A DNA stretch of 40,119 bases from Alphaproteobacteria bacterium (GTDB taxonomy: Bacteria; Pseudomonadota; Alphaproteobacteria; Rhodobacterales; Rhodobacteraceae), in assembly GCA_013151335.1 (NCBI GenBank), contig JAADIJ010000070.1, positions 1 to 40,119 on the forward strand, read 5' to 3'. Below the pieces are notes generated by a model that saw only the letters and a list, made by a program, of their open reading frames with translations, was not told where the DNA came from and searched no databases. Below are positions 25,409 through 33,945 of this stretch, piece by piece (the stretch's first letter is position 1; each line of letters begins with the position of its first letter). The translations under genes were made by a program, and so were the position numbers.

Positions 25409-26542
25409 GTGTCAGTTAATATTTCAAACAGGGTCCGTCTGGTGGCCCTTTTCGTGGTTGTTACTTTGGTGGCGTCGTGCGGCTTGCCGCGCTCCGGACC
25501 CAATAAGCGCGAGATTTATTCAAGCTCGGTTCAGCGTCAGGGAGACGCCTTCATCGTCACTGTCAATGACCGCGTGGTGAAATATACCAGCGTTGCTCCC
25601 GTGATTGATTTCAGCGCCAAGTTCAAACGCGCCGGCAAAATCGGCTCCGACATCATCCGCCCCGGCGACGTTCTTGGCCTGACCATTTGGGAGAATGTTT
25701 CCGACGGACTATTGGCAGGTGTCGGCCAGAGCGCCTCGTCTTTGCAGCAAATTCAGGTCGATGCGACCGGCAGTATCTTCGTTCCTTACGCGGGCCGAAT
25801 TAAGGCTGCTGGCAACACGCCTGACCAGTTGCGCGTGATCATCACCAAAAAACTCGACGCCCAAACGCCCGATCCTCAAGTGATCGTTAAAAGGCTCGCA
25901 GGCGACGGCTCCTCCGTCAGCGTGATGGGCGGGGTCGGCATGCAAGGCGTTTACCCGATCCAAGCGGCAACCCGAACATTAACCGCGATGCTGGCCAAGG
26001 CCGGAGGTGTCACCATCGAGCCGGAGGTCGCCCAGATCAAGGTTACACGCGGCAATCAAGCCGGCAAAGCATGGCTCGCGGACCTCTATTCAAACCCGAA
26101 ATCCGATATCGCGCTGCGCCCCGGCGACAAGATTTTCGTACAACAAGACCGGCGCGCCTTTACCGCTCTTGGGGCGACGGGCACGCAAAGAAGGGTGCCG
26201 TTCACCAGCCAAAAACTCAGCGCAATTGAGGCAATTGCCCAAGTTGGCGGGCTGAACAGCAATCTGGCCGACCCGACCGGCGTGTTCATTTTTCGCGACG
26301 AGCCCGCAGAAATCGCCAATGGGTTGCTGGGCCGAACCGACCTGAAAGGCAGCCAGCGGTTTGCCTATGTTCTCGATCTGACAGAGCCGAACGGGATGTT
26401 TCTGGGTCGCGATTTCATGATCCGCGACGGCGACACGGTCTATGTCACCGAGGCACCATTTGTGCAGTGGAACAAGACGTTGGGCGTCCTAAATAGGGGA
26501 ATTGCGACCGGCAGTAGTGTCAAGACCGTCACCGGATTGTGA
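25409..26542 (+). CDS. outer-membrane polysaccharide export lipoprotein (OPX, Wza/KpsD-like)
   Basis: 377-residue lipoprotein. The signal sequence ends in lipobox VASC, with the acylated Cys at residue 24. The polysaccharide biosynthesis/export domain begins at IRPGDVLGLTIWENV and VDATGSIFVPYAGRIKAAG. Two SLBB-type repeats follow (VMGGVGMQGVYPIQAATRTLTAMLAKAGGV and later LSAIEAIAQVGGLNS). OPX proteins form the outer-membrane exit channel for capsule or exopolysaccharide. GTG at 25409 is chosen because AAGGGG lies 8 nt upstream and the lipoprotein signal starts there; an upstream in-frame GTG at 25355 lacks support. It lies between the kpsS- and kpsC-like genes. Confidence 0.9.
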   Translation: MSVNISNRVRLVALFVVVTLVASCGLPRSGPNKREIYSSSVQRQGDAFIVTVNDRVVKYTSVAPVIDFSAKFKRAGKIGSDIIRPGDVLGLTIWENVSDGLLAGVGQSASSLQQIQVDATGSIFVPYAGRIKAAGNTPDQLRVIITKKLDAQTPDPQVIVKRLAGDGSSVSVMGGVGMQGVYPIQAATRTLTAMLAKAGGVTIEPEVAQIKVTRGNQAGKAWLADLYSNPKSDIALRPGDKIFVQQDRRAFTALGATGTQRRVPFTSQKLSAIEAIAQVGGLNSNLADPTGVFIFRDEPAEIANGLLGRTDLKGSQRFAYVLDLTEPNGMFLGRDFMIRDGDTVYVTEAPFVQWNKTLGVLNRGIATGSSVKTVTGL

Positions 26543-26545
26543 CGC

Positions 26546-28533
26546 TTGCCTAAGCCAAGCGACTGCGGCGGCCATGCCACGGGGACCAAGGTTTTGCATG
26601 CGTTCCGCGGCGGAATTTCATTCAACAAACACACCCGACGCATCCTTGAACTAGCAGGATATGAAACCCAATTTGGCCTGCTAAAACCTGTCGGCGCGAC
26701 AGTTATCCGCGTTGAAGACGCGCTTATACATCCACTCAAACCCAGTCGATCCAGCGCGCCGCCACTAGGGCTGCTTATTGATCGCAAGGGGGCCTATTTT
26801 GATAACACCCAAGCCAGCGAGCTTGAAGATTTGCTCAATTATAGCGACCTTAGTTCGCCGGATTTGCGGACCCGTACCAAACGGGCGTTGCGGTTGTTTC
26901 AATCGGTTGGTCTGTCAAAATACAACGCATTTAACACAAATTCTACTTTAAAACAGGGCGGCTACATTCTGGTAGTTGACCAGACACGCAGCGATACCTC
27001 GATCAAATATGGAGGCGCAAATGCCGAAAGTTTTGCGCAAATGCTGGCGGCGGCAAAAGCTGAAAACCCGAGGGACAAAATCCTCGTCAAGACCACCCTT
27101 GGTCACCACGAGGGGCACTTTTCTCTCGCAGACACAACTACACAGACGCAGCTTATTTCGCCTTCAATACCTGCGAACTCACTGATAAAAAAAGCAAAAA
27201 TGATATATTGCGTAACTTCACCAATAGGGTTTAACGCAATAATTTCCGGCCATCGACCGCGCGTTTTCGGCGCACCATTTTACGGCGGATGGGGGCTTAG
27301 CGATGACGAAAAAACGTATAAGAGGCGTTCCAGAACGCTCAACATGCAGGAGCTTTTCACCGCAACAATGATGCTCTATCCAAGCTGGTTTGATCCCTAC
27401 CGCGACGAGTTGTGCGATTTCGAAACCGCGATCCTGTGCTTCAAATCTCAGACGGAGGCATGGCAACAAGATCAAAACGGATACACGCTCTTGGGGATGC
27501 GCAGGTGGAAACGCGGCCCGTTACGACGGTTTTTTCGCGACGCGGGGCGCAACCTGCAATTTGTAAAAGCGACCGCATTCAAAACGGCGAAAACTGATCG
27601 CGGACTAATTTGGGCAGGGAAGGAAACCCCGCAGATCCGCGAATATTTTACGACAAACCGACGAGCACTTTTGCGGCTCGAAGACGGGTTCCTGCGATCT
27701 CGCGGACTGGGTGCCTGGGTGCTGATCTCGTCCAGCCGATGTCGCTGGTCGTGGATGATTTGGGGATTTACTATGACCCCAACCGTGAAAGCCGTCTGGA
27801 AAATTTACTGAACTCCTCGAAAAACCTTGATGAAAATGTACTCGTACGCGCCAAAGCATTGCAAAAACTGCTGATCAGTTCGGAAGTCAGCAAGTACAAC
27901 ACCGGGACCTCAATCCTCGCCGATAGCTGGCCCTCCCATCGGCAAAAAATCTTGGTGCCAGGTCAGGTCGAGGATGACGCCTCCATCAGGTTTGGTGCAG
28001 GAAACATCCGGCGCAATATCGAGTTGCTGACCGCCACCCGGCAACAAAACCCCGACGCGTTCATCATTTATAAACCACATCCCGACGTCGAGGCGGGTCT
28101 GCGTCCGGGCAAAATTCCCGACAAACTCGCGCTGCAATTTACCGATTTGGTTTTGAACGACGCCGACGCAATCTCCGCCATAAATGCGTGCGATAATGTG
28201 AGCACCATCACGTCCCTTTTGGGGTTTGAGGCGCTCATTCGCGGCAAGCACGTTACCTGTCATGGCCTGCCGTTTTACGCGGGTTGGGGGCTGACAACTG
28301 ATCTCGGGCCGTCGACGGTGCGCCGGACCGCACGCCCCACAATCACCGCGATGATCCATTGCGCGCTGATCGCCTATCCCCGGTATTTTGACCCGAAAAC
28401 AGGACTGGCTTGTCCGGTCGAAGTGGTCGTCGAGCGGTTGCGCTCGGGCGAACAGCACAGGGGCGGTCCCGCCAACAGGCTGCTGTCGAAACTTCAAACT
28501 ATGCTCGCGTCCGCCTCGCCAATTTGGCGGTAA
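26546..28533 (+). pseudogene. kpsC: KpsC-like capsule Kdo transferase, frameshifted by an 8-bp tandem duplication
   Basis: KpsC has two tandem Kdo-transferase domains that build the poly-Kdo linker of capsules. Here the first domain and the start of the second read in one frame (26546-27811), and the rest of the second domain in another (to 28533). The switch lies at 27707-27722, where CTGGGTGC is present twice in tandem. With one copy the frame reads LRSRGLGADLVQPMSL and runs on without a stop, giving 659 residues. Domain correspondence is clear: VEDALIHPL...GLLIDRKGAYFDN in domain 1 and LEDGFLRSR...LVVDDLGIYYDP in domain 2. TTG at 26546 is 4 nt after the preceding stop. The protein as written would end after 421 residues with a wrong tail. 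Confidence 0.85.
27707..27722 (+). repeat. perfect 8-bp tandem duplication causing the kpsC frameshift
   Basis: CTGGGTGC at 27707-27714 is directly repeated at 27715-27722. Adding 8 bp shifts the frame; removing either copy restores the conserved GLGADLVQP of the family. This fits strand slippage in replication, reversible in principle, or an assembly error. Confidence 0.9.
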
Positions 28534-28543
28534 CCACGCGGCT

Positions 28544-29623
28544 TCACGCCGAAGATTTTGCCGACACTTTATTGATATGTCCCATCTTCCTCCCGGCGCG
28601 AATCGCCGCTTTACCGTAATGGTGCAGGCAATTTTCGGGATCAGCCGCGTGGTTGGAAAACTGTGATATCTCATCGCCAATCAAATTGGTCATCACAACG
28701 TCAGCGAGCCGTTGCCCATCGCCCAGCGGCCATCCTGCAATCGCGCGAATATGTTGCTCGAATTGATCAGTTGCACAACCGTTTTGCGTCCAGTGACCGG
28801 AATTATGCACCCTCGGCGCAAACTCATTCACCACCAAACCGGCCGGAGTCACAAACAACTCAACCGCCAAAACGCCCACATAATTCAGCGCGTTCAAAAC
28901 ATGCCCGGCTAGAATGACCGCGTCAGTTCGCTGTTGAAAACTCAAATCGGCGGGAACCGTTGTTGTGTGGAGGATGCCAGCCTTATGGACGTTTTCGCCC
29001 GGATCGAAGCACACGACCTGACCATCAATTGCGCGCGCGCCTATCACCGATATTTCGGCGCTAAAGTCCACGAACCCTTCTAAGATCGCGGGCGCACCCT
29101 CCAATGAAGCCATCAAGGTCGCTAGATTTTCCGCCCCGGTAATTCTGATCTGGCCTTTACCATCATACCCAAAACGCCGCGTTTTCAAAATCGCGGGAGT
29201 ACCTATTTGTTGCAAGGCAGCCTCAAGATCAGCCTCGGTATCAACGGCAAGATACGGCGCGGTTTTCAGTCCAAGCCCGTTCAGAAAGTCCTTTTCAAGC
29301 ACCCGATCCTGCGAGGCGGCAAGTGCCGCGCCGCCGGGATGGACCGGGCAAATCGTTTCCGCCGCATCAATCGCGCTTGCGGGAATATTTTCAAATTCGA
29401 ACGTGACGACATCAACCGATTGCGCGAATTTCTTAATCGCTGAAATATCCGAAAACGACGCCTGAGTGGTTTTATAGGCGACCTGCCCTGCAGGCGGCGC
29501 CTCATCCGGATCATAAATATGGGTGAGAAACCCCAACCTGGCGGCAGCCAGCGCCAGCATCCGACCCAGTTGGCCTCCTCCAAAAATCCCGATAATGGAG
29601 CCGGGTTTCAGCGATTCAGTCAT
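28544..29623 (-). CDS. purK: 5-(carboxyamino)imidazole ribonucleotide synthase
   Basis: ATP-grasp enzyme of purine synthesis, 359 residues, making N5-CAIR from AIR, bicarbonate and ATP for PurE. The N-terminal domain begins [24 protein letters not shown]. The ATP-grasp core includes [17 protein letters not shown] and [16 protein letters not shown]. The C-terminal active-site block is [18 protein letters not shown] followed by [17 protein letters not shown] at 29623 overlaps the end of purE by 8 nt and matches the family start; the longer frame to 29821 is inside purE and rejected. Convergent with kpsC, with only 10 nt between the stops. Confidence 0.96.
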   Translation of the reverse strand: MTESLKPGSIIGIFGGGQLGRMLALAAARLGFLTHIYDPDEAPPAGQVAYKTTQASFSDISAIKKFAQSVDVVTFEFENIPASAIDAAETICPVHPGGAALAASQDRVLEKDFLNGLGLKTAPYLAVDTEADLEAALQQIGTPAILKTRRFGYDGKGQIRITGAENLATLMASLEGAPAILEGFVDFSAEISVIGARAIDGQVVCFDPGENVHKAGILHTTTVPADLSFQQRTDAVILAGHVLNALNYVGVLAVELFVTPAGLVVNEFAPRVHNSGHWTQNGCATDQFEQHIRAIAGWPLGDGQRLADVVMTNLIGDEISQFSNHAADPENCLHHYGKAAIRAGRKMGHINKVSAKSSA

Positions 29624-30104
29624 CGCTCGGCTCCTCCGCGATTGATGCGGAAAGAGCGGCCCGCCACAGATCAAGCCGCGTGGCCAGAGCTTCATCGCAA
29701 TTCGCCAAGATCGCAGCAGCCAACAGCCCTGCGTTGGCCGCCCCCGCTGCGCCGATTGCCAATGTGCCGACCGGAAATCCGCGTGGCATTTGCACGATGG
29801 AATAAAGACTGTCGAGGCCACTGAGCGAGCGGGTATGAACGGGAACGCCCAGCACCGGAATGCGGGTTTTTGACGCCATCATTCCCGGTAAATGCGCCGC
29901 CCCGCCAGCCCCGGCGATAATCACTTTCAGCCCGCGCGCCACCGCCGAATTACCGTAGTCCCACAACCGATCAGGGGTCCGGTGCGCCGAGATTATTTTG
30001 GCCTCGAAAGGAACTTCCAGCTCGTCGAGGATATCAGCGGCTGACTTCAATGTAGGCCAGTCTGACTGGCTGCCCATGATGAGTCCGACTTCAACTTTTT
30101 TCAT
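29616..30104 (-). CDS. purE: N5-carboxyaminoimidazole ribonucleotide mutase
   Basis: Class I PurE, 162 residues, moving the carboxylate of N5-CAIR to C4 in de novo purine synthesis. The conserved loops are [29 protein letters not shown] (with the active-site His) and [25 protein letters not shown]. It overlaps purK by 8 nt on the same strand, so the two are translated together. The start at 30104 is 5 nt downstream of a stable hairpin whose arm contains the only Shine-Dalgarno sequence. Confidence 0.97.
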   Translation of the reverse strand: MKKVEVGLIMGSQSDWPTLKSAADILDELEVPFEAKIISAHRTPDRLWDYGNSAVARGLKVIIAGAGGAAHLPGMMASKTRIPVLGVPVHTRSLSGLDSLYSIVQMPRGFPVGTLAIGAAGAANAGLLAAAILANCDEALATRLDLWRAALSASIAEEPSDD

Positions 30105-30109
30105 CAGAT

Positions 30110-30132
30110 GCCCTTAATAGTTAATTAAGGGC
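30110..30132 (-). promoter_or_regulatory. hairpin sequestering the purE ribosome binding site
   Basis: GCCCTTAAT (30110-30118) and ATTAAGGGC (30124-30132) are perfect 9-bp inverted arms around a 5-nt loop. In the purE transcript the 3' arm contains AAGGG, which lies 6 nt before the ATG and is the only candidate Shine-Dalgarno site. When folded, the site would be paired. The geometry suggests translational or attenuation-like control of purEK, which is inference; the palindrome could instead be a protein-binding operator. Confidence 0.55.
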
Positions 30133-30154
30133 GCATTATCACAATGCCCGAGGT

Positions 30155-30373
30155 CTACGCAATAATATCCGGGGTCAATTCGTCCTCGATCCTTGCGATC
30201 TGGTCTTTAAGCGCCAGTTTTTGCTTCTTTAACCTGCGCGCTGTCAACGGATCAGCACGCCCCGCACTGTCAAGCGCCGCAATCGCGTCATCCAGATCGC
30301 GATGCTCCATGATCAAAGTCTTCAATTCAACGCGCAAAACTTCGTTGCGCAGCATTTTTGGCGAGGAGGTCAT
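30155..30373 (-). CDS. YdcH family small coiled-coil protein (DUF465)
   Basis: 72-residue protein of the DUF465/YdcH family, function unknown. It is a helical hairpin: VLRVELKTLIMEHRDLDDAIAALDSAG, then LTARRLKKQKLALKDQIARIEDEL, with the conserved HRDLD and KKQKLALKDQI motifs. ATG at 30373 is chosen. TTG at 30403 would extend it by 10 residues, and ATG at 30355 would shorten it; neither has a good ribosome binding site. It lies upstream of purEK on the same strand, as in other Rhodobacterales. Confidence 0.85.
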   Translation of the reverse strand: MTSSPKMLRNEVLRVELKTLIMEHRDLDDAIAALDSAGRADPLTARRLKKQKLALKDQIARIEDELTPDIIA

Positions 30374-30475
30374 ATATTCAGGCTGTCGATCATAGTTTTG
30401 CAAGCTCTATACCATTATACACGTCAATACCCAGCGACAACAGCACGAGTTTGCAGCACCCCGTGTCGCCCAAAG

Positions 30476-30505
30476 CTTGAGTTTTGCACGTACCCTCCCC
30501 ATATT
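30476..30505 (+). promoter_or_regulatory. sigma-32 (RpoH)-type promoter of the Hsp20 gene
   Basis: CTTGAG (30476-30481), a 15-bp spacer, and CCCCATATT (30497-30505) closely match the heat-shock consensus CTTGAA-N13-17-CCCCATNT. The elements are oriented toward the Hsp20 gene, which starts 78 nt further on. RpoH itself is encoded at 4698-5594. Confidence 0.7.
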
Positions 30506-30583
30506 CCAGACAGGTTGCAGTTCATGGACCGGAAACGAACAAAGCAATGTTTGAAAGTCGCTTAAGCATAAGGGCTTGATATT

Positions 30584-30997
30584 ATGACAAAAATGACGTT
30601 TTCAGCACATCCTTTCCTATTGGGGTTTGAGCAGTTGGATCAATTGGTTGAACGCACCATCAAAACCGGCAATGATGGTTATCCCCCCTATAATATCGAG
30701 CAATCTGCCAAGGACAAATACCAGATAACTCTTGCTGTAGCGGGCTTTGGTGAAGAAGACCTTAATATCACCGTAGAAAACAAGCAATTAACCATTCGTG
30801 GCCGTCAAAATGATGACAGTGCCGAGAGGGTTTTCTTGCACAGAGGAATTGCAGCGCGCCAATTCAAGCGCACATTCGTGCTGGCCGAAGGGGTCGAAGT
30901 TTCAGGCGCACATATGGAAAACGGGTTGCTGTTAATTGATCTTGTGCAGGCGCAACGTCAATCAGTGGTTCAGACCATTCAAATTTCGGGCTCCTGA
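30584..30997 (+). CDS. small heat-shock protein, Hsp20/IbpA family
   Basis: 137-residue ATP-independent chaperone that holds unfolded proteins for DnaK/ClpB. The N-terminal FSAHPFLLGFEQLDQLVERT resembles the IbpA start. An alpha-crystallin domain (about 33-125) follows: PPYNIEQSAKDKYQITLAVAGFGEEDLNITVENKQLTIRGR, then RGIAARQFKRTFVLAEGVEV. The C-terminal IxI-type anchor may be IQI in TIQISGS. A sigma-32-like promoter lies upstream, supporting heat induction. Convergent with the crotonase gene, 10 nt between the stops. Confidence 0.94.
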   Translation: MTKMTFSAHPFLLGFEQLDQLVERTIKTGNDGYPPYNIEQSAKDKYQITLAVAGFGEEDLNITVENKQLTIRGRQNDDSAERVFLHRGIAARQFKRTFVLAEGVEVSGAHMENGLLLIDLVQAQRQSVVQTIQISGS

Positions 30998-31007
30998 CGC
31001 TCCCGAC

Positions 31008-31805
31008 TTATTTGAATTTCGGGGCGCGCTTTTGCACATTTGCCATCACCGCTTCGATCTGGTTTTCACTGGCGATGATCTCCGCCTGAAGCGTGGCTTC
31101 CAGTTTTAACGAGCGCGCGGGCGTTGCCGTCCATGCGTCTTCCACCAACCGCTTGACGCCCTGCATCGCCTCAGGCGAGCGCGCCGCAAGTTCGGCGGCA
31201 AACCGGCGCGCCTCGGCCATCGGATCATCACATATGCGCGAAATAAGCCCCATCGACAATGCCTCGTCGCTGTTCAAAATCCGCGCCGTCATCATCAATT
31301 CCTTGGCCTGATCTGCGCGCACCAGCTTGGGCAGATTTTGCGTGATCCCCATGTCAGGGATCAGCCCCCATTTGCTCTCCATAATCGAAATCTTGGTGTC
31401 AGCAGAGGCAAATCTGAAATCAGCGCCCAGCGCGATCTGCGCCCCGCCACCAAAAACCGCGCCGTTCAGAGCCGCAATTACCGGCATCTCCAATTCTTGC
31501 CAAACATGGGCAGGCTTTTGGAAAATATTGGCGACGTTCCCCTCACCGGGCGCAAGCATTTCGGCGCGAACCTCGTTGATACGCGCAATCATATCGCCAA
31601 AGACAGCGGTATCAATTCCGGCGCAAAAATTCTCGCCCTGCCCGTACAGAATGACCACCCGCACGTCCTTGCGACCCTTAAGCGCCTCCCCAGCCTCGCT
31701 GATTGCGGCGAACATTTTCAGATCAAGCGCATTCATCTTGTCCGGGCGCGACAACGCCACCTCGGCAATGAAATCCTTAACGTTAACGTTTACACGCTCA
31801 ACCAT
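31008..31805 (-). CDS. enoyl-CoA hydratase/isomerase (crotonase) family protein
   Basis: 265-residue crotonase acting on acyl-CoA thioesters. It has the CoA-binding and oxyanion segments NFCAGID and ALNGAVFGGGAQIALGADFRFA, then IMESKWGLIPDMG. Compared with rat enoyl-CoA hydratase, the first catalytic glutamate (GGGCE) is Gln here, while the second (Glu in MESKWG) and a following Asp (PDMG) are kept, as in dienoyl-CoA isomerases. The reaction may therefore be isomerisation and not hydration; this is inference. ATG at 31805 (MVERVNVNVKDFIAEVAL) with GGGGG upstream fits the family. ATG at 31835 with GAGGGG is an alternative. Confidence 0.88.
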   Translation of the reverse strand: MVERVNVNVKDFIAEVALSRPDKMNALDLKMFAAISEAGEALKGRKDVRVVILYGQGENFCAGIDTAVFGDMIARINEVRAEMLAPGEGNVANIFQKPAHVWQELEMPVIAALNGAVFGGGAQIALGADFRFASADTKISIMESKWGLIPDMGITQNLPKLVRADQAKELMMTARILNSDEALSMGLISRICDDPMAEARRFAAELAARSPEAMQGVKRLVEDAWTATPARSLKLEATLQAEIIASENQIEAVMANVQKRAPKFK

Positions 31806-31944
31806 GTCCGTCCCCCACTTGTTTTCTGCCAACATGGTGACCCCTCGCGCGACGGCCTGCAAGCCCGAGATTGCATCGAACTTGTCCTAGCGCACGCAAT
31901 TGGGTAACGTTAATCTTAATTAACACAAACAATCGGGTGGGAGC

Positions 31945-33897
31945 ATGCGCTGGTTTTTGAGGCTGGCAAGCGTCTTCGTTCTGCTGGCCATTATCACGGT
32001 ATCGGTTTTCGCGCTCATTCCAACAGAGCGGATCGCCAATTTCACCGCGCGTGAAATATCGGCGCGCACAGGTCGTAAGGTCACGATTAGTGGCAAGATA
32101 AAGCCGGTGTTTTTCCCGGTTTTGGGCATCCGCGCCCGACAAATCAAGATCGCCAACGCGGATTGGAGCGACACGCCGGTCATGCTGAGCGCCAAAAGCC
32201 TGCTTGTCGGGGTTGATTTGGGGCCACTCTTGACCGGAACCGTGAAAATCCGCGATTTCCGGCTTGAGGATGTTGACCTGCGACTAGAACGTTCCGCAAG
32301 CGGGCAGCCAAATTGGCAGATGGACGGGGTCAACGCAGGCAATGGCGACACGACCGCGACCAGCGGGCTGACCCAAGCCATAACGCTTGATAACGGGCGG
32401 ATCAGCAACGCGACCATCAGCTATGTGGACCATCAAACCGGCACCCGCCTGCTGTTTGAGAACGTCGATATTAACCTCAATGCCCCCGATCTGGCGGCCA
32501 AGGCCAGCCTGACAGGCGCGGGCGAATTCAACGGCGAACGGGTTGAAATCAGCGCCAGCGTTGCCAAGCTCAACGCCTTTCTCAGCAGCGGGATTTCCCC
32601 TCTGGAGCTGACCGCAAAAGGTCAATTTGGCAAGGTTGAACTGAAAGGGCGGGCCGGACTAAGCCCCGCTCAAGCCGAAATCGAGATGACCACCGACCTG
32701 TCTGATATATCGTCGATAATGCGGCTGGTAGGGCTTGGCAACACTAGCAGCCCAGCACTTTTTAAGCGCGTTTCCGGCTCAGGCAAGCTGGTCTACACCG
32801 GCGGCGATGTGGTTTTTCTGCGCGGTGGAAATATCCAACTGGATGATAGCCAGATCACCGGAGAGATGGACCTCACCCTTGGTACCCGCCCAAAAATCAA
32901 AGGGAAACTTATCGCCCAATACCTTGATCTAAAACCGCTTTTTTCTACACCCGCTGGTATTACCGCCTCCGCCAGTTCGAACACGCGCCAAAAAGGATGG
33001 TCCAAAACACCCTTTGATCTGTCGGGGCTGGGCGCAGTTGACGCGGATATCGCCTTCATGGCGCCGTCGATATATCTGGGCTTTGCCAAGCTCGGCGCGA
33101 CCCAAATTCGCATGCGCCTGCAAGCCGGACGAATGGTCGTCAACATCACCAAAATAGAGGCCTATGACGGCGTGATTACTGGCAAATATGTGCTGAATAC
33201 GCGCAAAGCTCTGTCCATGAGCGCCGATATCAAGGCCAGCGGTGTCAAGCTTCAACCGCTCTTGGTCAATCTCACTGACTTTGATCGCCTGATCGCCACA
33301 GGAGACATGTCGCTCGGCGTTCTGACATCGGGCAACAGCATCGACGCAATGATGCAGCGGCTCTCTGGCAGCGGCAAGATCAACATCGGCGCGGGCGAGT
33401 TCGTTGGCCTTGATCTGGTGGGCATGCTGCGCAATCTGGACGCCTCATATCGCGGGGCTGGCAGCCGCACGATTTTCTCCTCGATCACTGGTAGTTTTAG
33501 TATTTCAGGCGGTGTGCTTAACAACAAGGACCTCAAATTCGTCAACCCGATCGTCACCGCCGCCGGGGACGGCCAGATCGGCCTTGGCACCCAAACCCTC
33601 ACCTATCGAATCACGCCGGTCGCGTTTCGTGACGGGGCCGGAAAGGGCGGGATCAGCGTGCCGGTGTTGCTGACCGGCCCTTGGTCAAAGATCAAATATG
33701 AACCGGACCTGAAGGGGCTGTTCAATGTCGAGTTGCAAAAGCAGCGCGACGAGGCGGTAAAAAAGCTCGGCAAAGATTTGAAACGCGCCCAAAACGCGGC
33801 CGAGAAGAAACTTCGCAATCAGGTCGATAGCGCGGTTAAAAAAGGGGCGGACAAGGTGATTGGCGACGCGATCAAACGACTGATGGGCGGAAATTAG
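31945..33897 (+). CDS. AsmA family inner-membrane-anchored protein
   Basis: 650-residue AsmA-like protein. One N-terminal membrane helix (about 5-25, LRLASVFVLLAIITVSVFALI) is followed by a long periplasmic part. The AsmA N-terminal domain includes RIANFTAREISARTGRKVTISGKIKPVFFPVLGIRARQIKIAN and the C-terminal domain FDRLIATGDMSLGVLTSGNSIDAMMQRLSGSGKINIGAGEFVGLDL. The tail is lysine-rich and helical (RDEAVKKLGKDLKRAQNAAEKKL). AsmA-type proteins form bridges thought to move phospholipids to the outer membrane; this role is from the family. Divergent from the crotonase gene. Confidence 0.92.
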   Translation: MRWFLRLASVFVLLAIITVSVFALIPTERIANFTAREISARTGRKVTISGKIKPVFFPVLGIRARQIKIANADWSDTPVMLSAKSLLVGVDLGPLLTGTVKIRDFRLEDVDLRLERSASGQPNWQMDGVNAGNGDTTATSGLTQAITLDNGRISNATISYVDHQTGTRLLFENVDINLNAPDLAAKASLTGAGEFNGERVEISASVAKLNAFLSSGISPLELTAKGQFGKVELKGRAGLSPAQAEIEMTTDLSDISSIMRLVGLGNTSSPALFKRVSGSGKLVYTGGDVVFLRGGNIQLDDSQITGEMDLTLGTRPKIKGKLIAQYLDLKPLFSTPAGITASASSNTRQKGWSKTPFDLSGLGAVDADIAFMAPSIYLGFAKLGATQIRMRLQAGRMVVNITKIEAYDGVITGKYVLNTRKALSMSADIKASGVKLQPLLVNLTDFDRLIATGDMSLGVLTSGNSIDAMMQRLSGSGKINIGAGEFVGLDLVGMLRNLDASYRGAGSRTIFSSITGSFSISGGVLNNKDLKFVNPIVTAAGDGQIGLGTQTLTYRITPVAFRDGAGKGGISVPVLLTGPWSKIKYEPDLKGLFNVELQKQRDEAVKKLGKDLKRAQNAAEKKLRNQVDSAVKKGADKVIGDAIKRLMGGN

Positions 33898-33945
33898 CGC
33901 GCACCTCATCGCCTGCCCCGTCCGGCATTCAATGGATAAAGCAGG

